This document shows positions 1-5,844 of a DNA stretch of 5,945 nucleotides, one piece after another. Position 1 is the first letter of the stretch; every line of letters starts with the position of its first letter. A model generated the notes under the pieces. The model did not search any database, was not told where the DNA came from, and saw only the letters and a program-made list of their open reading frames with translations. Source of the DNA: an uncultured Longilinea sp. (GTDB taxonomy: Bacteria > Chloroflexota > Anaerolineae > Anaerolineales > Anaerolineaceae); assembly GCA_937863945.1 (NCBI GenBank), contig CALMIB010000124.1, forward strand, positions 1 through 5,945, read 5' to 3'. The position numbers and the translations under genes are program-made.

Positions 1-180
1 GCGAGACTGACGGGTTTCCAGGGCCGCATGGTGTTCGATACCAGCAAGCCCAACGGACAGCCGCGCCGCGCGCTGGATACCACCCGCGCGGAGCAGTATT
101 TCGGCTTCCGGGCCGGCACCGACTTCGAGCAGGGCTTGCAGAAGACGATTGATTGGTACCGGGAGGCGCGCAAGCGCTAA
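1..180 (+). CDS. NAD-dependent epimerase/dehydratase, GDP-L-fucose synthase-like (C-terminal end only)
   Basis: Reading frame 1 is open from the window edge to TAA at 178-180 and gives the last 59 residues of a protein whose start lies upstream. The tail contains FDTSKPNGQPRR, followed by LDTTRAEQYFGF and a closing GLQKTIDWYREARKR. This D-(T/S)-x-KP-(N/D)-G-x-P-R-(R/K) then LD-x-(S/T)-R then (F/L)G(F/W) pattern is typical of the substrate-binding C-terminal part of GDP-L-fucose synthase (Fcl/WcaG) and close extended-SDR relatives, which act on GDP-4-keto-6-deoxymannose. The Rossmann domain and catalytic Tyr/Lys are outside the window, so the exact reaction cannot be confirmed; another GDP- or dTDP-sugar epimerase/reductase is possible. 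The stop is 5 nt before the preferred permease start, so it is probably in the same transcript and supplies an activated sugar for the exported glycan. Confidence 0.75.
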   Translation, partial: ARLTGFQGRMVFDTSKPNGQPRRALDTTRAEQYFGFRAGTDFEQGLQKTIDWYREARKR

Positions 181-185
181 ACCTG

Positions 186-1037
186 ATGATGGTCGAGAAC
201 CCCACGCCCACGGTTTACCTGCGTCCATCGAAAGGTTGGATTCCGTTGAATCTGGCCGATCTGTGGGCGTACCGCGAGCTGGTGTATTTCCTCACCTGGC
301 GCGATATCAAGGTGCGCTACAAGCAGGCGGCTTTGGGCATCCTGTGGGCGGTGCTGCAGCCGGTGATGATCATGGTGGTGTTCACCGTCATCTTCGGCCG
401 GCTGGCCGGGCTGAAACCCGACGCGGGCATCCCGCAGGCCTGGTATCCGGTGTTCAGCCTCGCGGCGCTGCTGCCCTGGCAACTCTTCCAGGCCGCGCTG
501 CAGCGTTCGTCGGTCAGCCTGGTGGGCAACGCCAACCTGCTTACCAAGGTTTACTTCCCGCGCCTGATCATCCCGTTTTCGGCGGTAGCGGCCGGGCTGG
601 TGGACTTCCTGATCTCGCTGGGAGTGTTGTTTGCGCTGATGCTGGCGTACGGCGTGCCTTTCACCTGGAATCTATTGTGGCTGCCGCTGCTGGTGCTGCT
701 GGCGCTGATGACCGCGCTGGCGGTGGGATTGTGGCTCAGCGCGCTCAACGTGCAATACCGCGACGTGCAGCAGATTGTGCCCTTCCTGCTGCAGGCGTGG
801 ATGTATGCTTCGCCGGTGGCGTACTCGATTGACCTGATCCCGGCTGAGGGGCCGTGGCGGCTGCTTTACGGCCTCAACCCCATGACCGGAGTGATCCAGG
901 GCTTCCGCTGGGCGCTGCTGGGCAGCAGCCCGCCGGACCAGTTGATGGCGATTTCGATTGTGATGGTTATTGTCCTGCTGGTGTCGGGCTTGTTTTATTT
1001 CCGGCGCATGGAACGCAAGTTTGCCGATTTGGTGTGA
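186..1037 (+). CDS. wzm: ABC-2 type polysaccharide exporter, permease subunit (Wzm/TagG family)
   Basis: This encodes a 283-residue inner-membrane permease that pairs with the following ATPase to export a lipid-linked polysaccharide from the cytoplasm. The N-terminus carries the family's cytoplasmic segment, with YRELVYFLTWRDIKVRYKQ at residues 29-47, followed by LGILWAVLQP leading into the first membrane span. Hydrophobic stretches at about 50-72, 87-104, 128-155, 162-186, 195-213 and 252-272 fit the six-span ABC-2 fold. The motifs NVQYRDVQQIVPFLL (188-202) and WMYASPVAYS (205-214) are characteristic of the family, and the protein ends in a short basic tail. The length is normal. I chose the first of two adjacent ATG codons (186, 189). 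A TTG at 153 in the same frame would add 11 residues unlike the family and overlap the previous gene. No good Shine-Dalgarno sits at the right distance (GGGAGG at 161-166 is 19 nt away), so initiation may depend on the gene upstream. The substrate is not readable from the permease. Confidence 0.95.
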   Translation: MMVENPTPTVYLRPSKGWIPLNLADLWAYRELVYFLTWRDIKVRYKQAALGILWAVLQPVMIMVVFTVIFGRLAGLKPDAGIPQAWYPVFSLAALLPWQLFQAALQRSSVSLVGNANLLTKVYFPRLIIPFSAVAAGLVDFLISLGVLFALMLAYGVPFTWNLLWLPLLVLLALMTALAVGLWLSALNVQYRDVQQIVPFLLQAWMYASPVAYSIDLIPAEGPWRLLYGLNPMTGVIQGFRWALLGSSPPDQLMAISIVMVIVLLVSGLFYFRRMERKFADLV

Positions 1038-1041
1038 TGTT

Positions 1042-2322
1042 ATGAGCGACCTGGCGATTCGGGTGGAACATCTCAGCAAACAGTACCACATTGGCGCGCA
1101 GGCCGGGCGGTATGATACGCTGCGGGATGTGATCACCGGCACGGCCGAACGGGTGGCACACCGCTTGAATTCCGGCGCAAACGGCGGCGCGGCGGCCAAC
1201 ACCATCTGGGCGCTGCGCGATATCTCGTTTGACGTGCGGCGCGGGCAGGTGCTGGGCATTATCGGGCGCAACGGCGCGGGCAAGAGCACGCTGCTCAAGG
1301 TGCTGGCGCGGGTGACCGAACCCACCGAGGGCCTGGGCGAAATTCACGGGCGGGTCGGTTCGCTGCTGGAGGTGGGTACGGGGTTTCACCCCGAGCTGAC
1401 CGGGCGCGAAAACATCTTCCTCAACGGTGCCATCCTGGGCATGAAGCGCACCGAAATTGCCCGCAAGTTCGACGAGATCGTCGAGTTCTCCGAGGTGGGA
1501 CAATTCATCGATACGCCGGTCAAGCGCTACTCCAGCGGCATGTATTTGCGCCTGGCGTTTTCGGTGGCGGCGCACCTGGAGCCGGAGATCCTGGTGGTGG
1601 ACGAGGTGCTGGCGGTCGGCGATGCCGAGTTCCAGCGCAAGTGCATGGGCAAGATGGGCGACGTGGCCCAGGAAGGTCGCACCGTGTTGTTTGTCAGCCA
1701 TAATATGTCGGCGATTTTGCGCCTGACCCAGGAAACGCTGGTCATTGAGAAGGGCCAACTGGCCATGCGCGGCCCCACGCCGCAGGCAGTGGATTATTAC
1801 CTCTCGCACGGGTATGCTACCGCGGGCGAGCGCAAATGGGAAACCGAAGAGGTGCCCGCCGAGGCCTATCCGTTCCGCCCGCTGGCGCTGCGCGTGCGCG
1901 ATTTGCGCGGCAAGGTCGCCGACACCATCCGCTCGACCGAACCGGCCACGCTGGAGCTGGAATACAGCCTGGCTGAGGGCATCACCGGGCTGCGCGTAGG
2001 ACTTTACCTGATGAGCACGCGCGGGGAGTACGTATTTACGTCGTTTGATACGGACGCCCCCGAAGCATTTGAACGGTATTCAGCACGGCCGGCGGGGCGG
2101 TATATCAGCCGCTGCACCCTGCCGGCCGATTTGCTCAACGAGGGCCGGTATGTGATCGGCGTCAACGCCAGCTCGTATCGCATTAAACGATATTTCCAGG
2201 ATGAACAGGCCATCACATTCACCGTCGACGGCGCGGGAGCGCCGGGCACGGTTTGGCCTGAACCCCGCCTGGGTGCGGTGCGGCCACGACTGGATTGGCA
2301 GATAGAGGTGATTACCGAATGA
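1042..2322 (+). CDS. wzt: ABC polysaccharide exporter ATP-binding subunit with C-terminal carbohydrate-binding domain (Wzt)
   Basis: This 426-residue ATPase drives export through the permease encoded 4 nt upstream. The nucleotide-binding domain covers about residues 3-245: Walker A GRNGAGKST (75-83), an ABC signature in the subfamily form YSSGM (163-167), Walker B ILVVDEVLAVGD (183-194, D187/E188) and switch histidine H220 in VSHNM. The text SLLEVGTGFHPELTGREN (107-124) is typical of polysaccharide exporters. A Gly/Ala-rich loop at 43-53 precedes the core beta strand. Residues from about 262 to 426 form a further domain matching the Wzt C-terminal type, a beta-sandwich that in E. coli O8/O9a and Raoultella O-antigen systems binds the modified non-reducing end of the glycan. 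Short exporters of the KpsT type lack it. The ATG at 1042 is chosen because family similarity starts at SDLAIRVEHLSKQYHIG; an in-frame start near 970 would lie inside the permease gene. No strong Shine-Dalgarno is seen, so coupling to the permease is likely. Confidence 0.95.
   Translation: MSDLAIRVEHLSKQYHIGAQAGRYDTLRDVITGTAERVAHRLNSGANGGAAANTIWALRDISFDVRRGQVLGIIGRNGAGKSTLLKVLARVTEPTEGLGEIHGRVGSLLEVGTGFHPELTGRENIFLNGAILGMKRTEIARKFDEIVEFSEVGQFIDTPVKRYSSGMYLRLAFSVAAHLEPEILVVDEVLAVGDAEFQRKCMGKMGDVAQEGRTVLFVSHNMSAILRLTQETLVIEKGQLAMRGPTPQAVDYYLSHGYATAGERKWETEEVPAEAYPFRPLALRVRDLRGKVADTIRSTEPATLELEYSLAEGITGLRVGLYLMSTRGEYVFTSFDTDAPEAFERYSARPAGRYISRCTLPADLLNEGRYVIGVNASSYRIKRYFQDEQAITFTVDGAGAPGTVWPEPRLGAVRPRLDWQIEVITE
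2304..2310 (+). promoter_or_regulatory. Ribosome binding site for the GT-B-like gene at 2319
   Basis: AGAGGTG lies inside the 3' end of wzt, 8 nt before the ATG at 2319. It is a good Shine-Dalgarno and supports that start over an in-frame TTG at 2295. Together with the ATGA overlap at 2319-2322 it suggests translational coupling. Confidence 0.7.
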
Positions 2323-3926
2323 CTGCTGTAGCCAAAGATACCATTAAGAAGTTTTTGGGAGAAATTCCTTTCACCGCTGAGTTGTACTGGCTGGTCCGTC
2401 AACGCGGCAGACCGATTCAAGCGCGCTTTTCGCTCAAGCATTTGCAGGCTGAACTGCCGGCCATGGTGGCTCAGGCTCAGGAGCTTGCAAAAACGGCGCC
2501 CAAGGGAAAGAAAGTTTTCATTTTTGCCACGCTGCACTACTGGATTGAGCACGCGGCTTTGATGGCAGTCTCGCTGGCAGCCCAGGGACACGATGTTACC
2601 CTGGCCTTTTTGCCTTATGCGGACTGGCAAAATGATCTCAACCGCTTTGATTTGCGCCGCCAGAATGTGTATGCGCGCAAAGTGCTGACGCTGGCCGAGC
2701 CCCTGATCAAGATAGTTTCCTTTGTCAATGCCCGCGCGCCGTACATGCCGCTGCCGGATGATTTGACCCAGGCGGTGCGCCAGGTGAGCCTCTACGATAC
2801 GCAGTACACCCTGCAGACCGAAGATGTGGACACCAACGGAGAAATTTACCGGCTGCGCCTGGATCGCAACCGCGAGGCTGCCCAGGCAGCCCTGGCCTAT
2901 CTGCGCGGCAACCGCCCGGATGTGGTCATCGTGCCCAATGGCACCATCCAGGAACTGGGCGTGGTTTACCGCGTGGCGCGCTCGCTGAAGATTCAGACTG
3001 TGACCTACGAGTTCGGCGATCAACGCCAGCGCATCTGGCTGGCGCAGAACAGCGAAGTGATGCGCCAGGAAACCGACGGCCTGTGGCGGGCCAACCGGGA
3101 AAAGCCGCTCAACGAAGTGCAATTGGAAAAGATGAAGTCGTTGGTGATGGCGCGGCAGCGGGCTACGATGTGGGAAAATTTCGCGCGGCTGTGGCAGGAC
3201 GTGCCCGCACAGGGCGGCGAGCAGGCGCGCGCCGTGCTGGGGCTCGATCAGCGCCCGGTGGTGCTGCTGGCTACCAACGTGCTGGGCGACAGCCTGACGC
3301 TGGGCCGCCAGGTCTTCAGCAAGAGCATGGCTGAGTGGATCAGCCGCACGGTGCAGTATTTTGCCGGCAAGCCCGAGGTGCAGTTGGTCATCCGCGTGCA
3401 TCCCGGCGAGGTGTTGACGCACGGTCCGTCGATGATGAACGTGGTGCACCAGGTGCTGCCGCGGCTTCCAGAGCATATCCGCCTGATCGGGCCAAAAGAG
3501 AAGGTCAACACCTACGACATCATCGACGTGGCCGATGTGGGGCTGGTTTATACCACCACGGTGGGCATGGAAATGGCCATGAGCGGGCTGCCGGTGCTGG
3601 TGGCCGGGCACACGCATTACCGCGGGCGTGGTTTCACCATTGACCCGGATTCCTGGGTGACCTATTTCAAAATCCTGGGCCAGGTGCTGGAAAATCCCCG
3701 AGAGCACCGGTTGTCGCGCGAGCAGGTGCAGGCTGCCTGGCAATATGCCTACCGCTTCTTCTTTGATTACCCGCGGCCCTTCCCCTGGCACCTGGTGCGC
3801 ATGTGGGAAGATTACCACGCCAGGCCGCTTTCGGCGGTGCTGGGTGAGGACTGCAAGCACCAGTACGACCGCACCTTTGAGTACCTGGTTGGAAAACCGC
3901 TGGACTGGAGCAAGATAGGCGAATGA
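2319..3926 (+). CDS. Putative GT-B-fold glycosyltransferase / capsule-polysaccharide-synthesis-like protein, specificity unknown
   Basis: This encodes a 535-residue protein with no signal peptide and no clear membrane span, so probably cytoplasmic. Residues 1-60 are a charged, helical lead segment. A first Rossmann-like unit starts at about 64 (KKVFIFATLHYWIEHAALM) with a second strand near HDVTLAFLPY (91-100); DVVIVPNGTIQELG (201-214) fits another strand/loop of the N-terminal lobe. A second lobe begins at about 312 with RPVVLLATN, followed by VIRVHPGE (357-364). The segment TTTVGMEMAMSGLPVLVAG (412-430) resembles the (S/T)-x-x-G-x-E-x-x-x-x-G-x-P-V-(I/L) nucleotide-sugar-binding signature of capsule synthesis (KpsC/KpsS-like) and other GT-B enzymes. 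The fold and the class 'surface glycan synthesis' are inferred from these motifs; donor, acceptor and linkage are unknown. The start at 2319 overlaps wzt by 4 nt (ATGA) and follows AGAGGTG. Its first 80 nt are about 46% GC, lower than the flanking genes. It could also be a cytidylyl- or phosphosugar-type transferase with a similar fold. Confidence 0.7.
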   Translation: MTAVAKDTIKKFLGEIPFTAELYWLVRQRGRPIQARFSLKHLQAELPAMVAQAQELAKTAPKGKKVFIFATLHYWIEHAALMAVSLAAQGHDVTLAFLPYADWQNDLNRFDLRRQNVYARKVLTLAEPLIKIVSFVNARAPYMPLPDDLTQAVRQVSLYDTQYTLQTEDVDTNGEIYRLRLDRNREAAQAALAYLRGNRPDVVIVPNGTIQELGVVYRVARSLKIQTVTYEFGDQRQRIWLAQNSEVMRQETDGLWRANREKPLNEVQLEKMKSLVMARQRATMWENFARLWQDVPAQGGEQARAVLGLDQRPVVLLATNVLGDSLTLGRQVFSKSMAEWISRTVQYFAGKPEVQLVIRVHPGEVLTHGPSMMNVVHQVLPRLPEHIRLIGPKEKVNTYDIIDVADVGLVYTTTVGMEMAMSGLPVLVAGHTHYRGRGFTIDPDSWVTYFKILGQVLENPREHRLSREQVQAAWQYAYRFFFDYPRPFPWHLVRMWEDYHARPLSAVLGEDCKHQYDRTFEYLVGKPLDWSKIGE

Positions 3927-4798
3927 TGCAACCGCACAAATCGGCCAAGGAAGACGTGCGCCATTTTTATGACCGGGTTGGCTGGCAACTGGAAGACGGC
4001 GAGCATTACCAGAATGCCCACTACGAAGATTTGCGGCCCGTGTCGCAGGAATACATCCACCGCTGCCACCTGCGCGTCAATCGCCACCTGAAACCCAATG
4101 GCAAATTCCTGCTGGACGCCGGCTCCGGCCCGATTCAGTATCCCGAATACCTGACCTATTCGGAGCATTACCAGTACCGGGTATGCGCCGATATTTCCAT
4201 CGTGGCGCTCAAGGAAGCGCGCAAACGCACCGGCGCGAAGGGGCTAATGGTGGTGGCGGATGTGGCCAACCTGCCTTTCAAACAGGATGCCTTCGATGGC
4301 GTGGTTTCGCTGCACACGTTCCATCATTTGCCGCTCGAAGATCAGGCGCGCGCCTACGATGAAACCTACCGCGTACTGGCGCCGGGAGCTTCGGCGGTGG
4401 TGATCAACGGCTGGTCGGAATCGCCGTTGATGAAGCGCTGGGGGTGGGTGGCGCGCTGGATGAACGGCCTGCGCGGATTGCGCGCGCGGCTGCTGGGGAA
4501 GAAACCCCGGCCCGCAACCGTGGAACCCACCGCCCAACCTTCGGAGAGTCCCACAGGCACCTTTACTGTCAAGAACGACCCGGCCTGGCTGAAAAAGACG
4601 CTGGGCGGGCGCATGGATTTCGAGATCCTGGTGTGGCGCAGTTTGAGCGTCAATTTTTTGCGGGCTGTTTTCCATGAAAAACTCGCCGGGCGCGCGCTGC
4701 TGCGCTGGGTGTACAACCAGGAAGAACGCAACCCGCACTATTGCGGCGAAAATGGCCAGTATCCGCTGGTGGTGGTGCGCAAACAACCCGCCGCCTGA
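3923..4798 (+). CDS. Class I SAM-dependent methyltransferase, probably acting on a glycan or glycolipid
   Basis: This 291-residue protein has a single Rossmann methyltransferase domain at about 60-165. Motif I is LLDAGSGP (63-70), the acidic residue at the end of strand 2 is D90 in VCADIS, and the adenine-binding acid is D113 in VVADVANLPF. FDGVVSLHTFHHL (124-136) is motif IV and post-IV, and YRVLAPGA (149-156) is motif V. This ordering is that of the Methyltransf_11/25 (UbiE-like) group, which methylates small molecules, lipids or sugars. After the core comes a basic, Trp/Arg-rich stretch (about 170-197), a Pro/Thr/Ser-rich linker (198-213) and a further C-terminal segment (about 214-291) that I cannot assign. 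The first ATG (3923) overlaps the preceding stop as ATGA; the ATG at 3926 is an equally usable alternative one codon later. GGAG at 3907-3910 is a weak, somewhat distant Shine-Dalgarno. Its position downstream of a long Wzt suggests methylation of the exported chain, but the target is not shown by the sequence. Confidence 0.88.
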   Translation: MMQPHKSAKEDVRHFYDRVGWQLEDGEHYQNAHYEDLRPVSQEYIHRCHLRVNRHLKPNGKFLLDAGSGPIQYPEYLTYSEHYQYRVCADISIVALKEARKRTGAKGLMVVADVANLPFKQDAFDGVVSLHTFHHLPLEDQARAYDETYRVLAPGASAVVINGWSESPLMKRWGWVARWMNGLRGLRARLLGKKPRPATVEPTAQPSESPTGTFTVKNDPAWLKKTLGGRMDFEILVWRSLSVNFLRAVFHEKLAGRALLRWVYNQEERNPHYCGENGQYPLVVVRKQPAA

Positions 4799-4824
4799 TG
4801 GTTTGATTGATTGGAGTGGAGTGT
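4799..4824 (+). other. Largest intergenic gap in the window (26 nt)
   Basis: This AT-richer spacer between the methyltransferase and pseB is the only gap of more than 5 nt. It holds the pseB ribosome binding site. It has no room for a terminator hairpin and shows no convincing promoter, so read-through is expected. Confidence 0.6.
4813..4821 (+). promoter_or_regulatory. Ribosome binding site for pseB (tandem GGAG)
   Basis: GGAG occurs twice, at 4813-4816 and 4818-4821. The first copy is 8 nt before the ATG at 4825 and is well placed; the second is too close. This decides the start at 4825 over the in-frame TTG at 4807 and GTG at 4816, which lie upstream of or inside the motif. Confidence 0.75.
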
Positions 4825-5844
4825 ATGGACTGGAAAGATAAAGTTGTTCTGGTGACCGGCGGAACCGGCTCGTTTGGCAAGAAATTCATCCGCATCCTGC
4901 TGGACGAATATCAGCCGGCCAAGGTGATCGTCTTCAGCCGCGACGAATTGAAGCAGCACGAGATGCGCCAGGCGGGTTTCAACCACCCCAACCTGCGCTA
5001 TTTTATCGGCGACGTGCGCGATCAGCAGCGCCTGCGGCGCGCCTTCAACGGCGTGGATATCGTCATCCATGCCGCCGCGCTCAAGCAGGTGCCGGCCTGC
5101 GAGTACAACCCGATGGAAGCCATCAAAACCAATATCCTCGGCTCGAGCAATGTCATCGATGCGGCGCTGGACGCCGGGGTGAAGAAGGTGCTGGCGCTGA
5201 GCACCGATAAGGCGGTCAACCCGATCAACCTGTACGGCGCCACCAAGCTGGCCGCCGAGAAGCTGTTTGTGCAATCCAATGCCTATGCCGGCGGATCGGC
5301 CACGCGCTTTTCCTGCGTGCGTTACGGCAACGTGGTGGGCAGCCGCGGCAGCGTGGTGCCGGTGTTTCTCAAGCAGCGCGCCACCGGCACGGTGACCATC
5401 ACTGACGACCGCATGACGCGCTTCTGGATTTCGCTGGAACAGGGCGTGCGCTTTGTCATCCGCTGCGTGGAGCAGATGGAAGGCGGCGAGGTGTTCGTCC
5501 CCAAGATTCCCAGTATGAAGGTCATCGACCTGGCGCGCGCGGTCGCCCCGGACGCGAAGATCAACATTGTGGGCATCCGCCCGGGTGAAAAGCTGCACGA
5601 AGTGCTCATTTCGGAAGATGAAGCCCGCACCACGCTGGAACTGGACGATATGTACGTGGTGCAGCCGGAGCTGGCCTTCTGGGCGCAGCAGGGCGGCCTG
5701 CATAAATGGGAGCGGGTTGGCAGGAAGCTGCCCGCCGGCTTCCGTTACATCAGTAACACCAACGAAGACTGGCTGACCGTCGATAAGATTGTCGATATCA
5801 CCGGTCCGATCGAAGAGCAGTACCTCAAAGGTGCCCTGGAATGA
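4825..5844 (+). CDS. pseB: UDP-N-acetylglucosamine 4,6-dehydratase (inverting), PseB/FlaA1 family
   Basis: This 339-residue cytoplasmic extended-SDR enzyme is expected to convert UDP-GlcNAc to UDP-2-acetamido-2,6-dideoxy-beta-L-arabino-hexos-4-ulose, the first step toward pseudaminic acid and related 6-deoxy amino sugars. The nucleotide-binding loop is TGGTGSFG (11-18), followed by SRDELKQHEM (38-47), GDVRD (62-66) and HAAALKQVPACEYNP (82-96). The active site reads STDKAVNPINLYGATK (126-141), giving T127, D128, K129, Y137 and K141 with the same spacing as the Thr/Asp/Lys/Tyr/Lys set of Helicobacter PseB. RYGNVVGSRGSVVP (166-179), MTRFWIS (197-203), VFVPKIPSMK (223-232) and GIRPGEKLHEV (250-260) follow the family text closely. 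Length and both ends are typical. The canonical Tyr distinguishes it from CapE/WbjB-type dehydratases, which as I recall carry Met there. The start is set by GGAG at 4813. The stop overlaps the next gene by 4 nt. Membrane-anchored PglF/WbpM-type dehydratases are excluded by size and the lack of spans. Confidence 0.94.
   Translation: MDWKDKVVLVTGGTGSFGKKFIRILLDEYQPAKVIVFSRDELKQHEMRQAGFNHPNLRYFIGDVRDQQRLRRAFNGVDIVIHAAALKQVPACEYNPMEAIKTNILGSSNVIDAALDAGVKKVLALSTDKAVNPINLYGATKLAAEKLFVQSNAYAGGSATRFSCVRYGNVVGSRGSVVPVFLKQRATGTVTITDDRMTRFWISLEQGVRFVIRCVEQMEGGEVFVPKIPSMKVIDLARAVAPDAKINIVGIRPGEKLHEVLISEDEARTTLELDDMYVVQPELAFWAQQGGLHKWERVGRKLPAGFRYISNTNEDWLTVDKIVDITGPIEEQYLKGALE
5827..5833 (+). promoter_or_regulatory. 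Ribosome binding site for the reductase gene at 5841
   Basis: AAAGGTG inside the 3' end of pseB ends 7 nt before the ATG at 5841. Its position supports that start and translational coupling through the ATGA overlap. Confidence 0.65.

Noticed and set aside
153..185. TTG at 153 as an upstream start for the permease
   Set aside because: It would overlap the previous gene and add residues not typical of the family; ATG at 186 is the natural start.
149..832. A 227-codon + strand frame overlapping the permease
   Set aside because: It starts at a TTG inside the previous gene and its Gly/Ala/Arg-rich translation has no motif. The overlapping permease frame carries the full ABC-2 signature.
970..1041. 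In-frame upstream start for wzt inside the permease gene
   Set aside because: The added 24 residues are out-of-frame permease sequence, Cys/Trp-rich and unlike any Wzt N-terminus.
1171..1200. Gly/Ala/Asn-rich loop in wzt as a possible insertion or repeat
   Set aside because: A variable loop between the N-terminal strand and the conserved 'ALRDISF' strand is common in Wzt-type ATPases, and the frame is intact.
967..1809. A 280-codon minus-strand open frame opposite wzt
   Set aside because: It lies opposite the Walker A, signature and Walker B regions of wzt and has shadow-type composition.
2004..3860. A 618-codon open frame on the minus strand, opposite the end of wzt and most of the GT-B-like gene
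   Set aside because: Its translation is rich in His, Gln and Arg with no recognisable motif, as expected from the complement of GC-rich coding DNA. The + strand genes here have clear domain motifs and coupled starts.
4798..4806. TGATG stop/start overlap at the end of the methyltransferase opening a two-codon frame (ATG GTT TGA)
   Set aside because: It ends after two codons and has no fitting Shine-Dalgarno. It could be a chance restart, with no evidence of a leader-peptide role.
4738..5703. A 321-codon minus-strand open frame opposite pseB
   Set aside because: It mirrors the strongly conserved pseB gene, has a His/Arg/Ala-biased composition and shows no family motif.
4825..5844. CapE/WbjB/FnlA-type dehydratase for UDP-L-FucNAc as the identity of this gene
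   Set aside because: The segment after the TDK motif reads NPINLYGATK with the catalytic Tyr, and the C-terminal text follows PseB; CapE/WbjB proteins, as I recall, have Met at that Tyr position and a different C-terminus.
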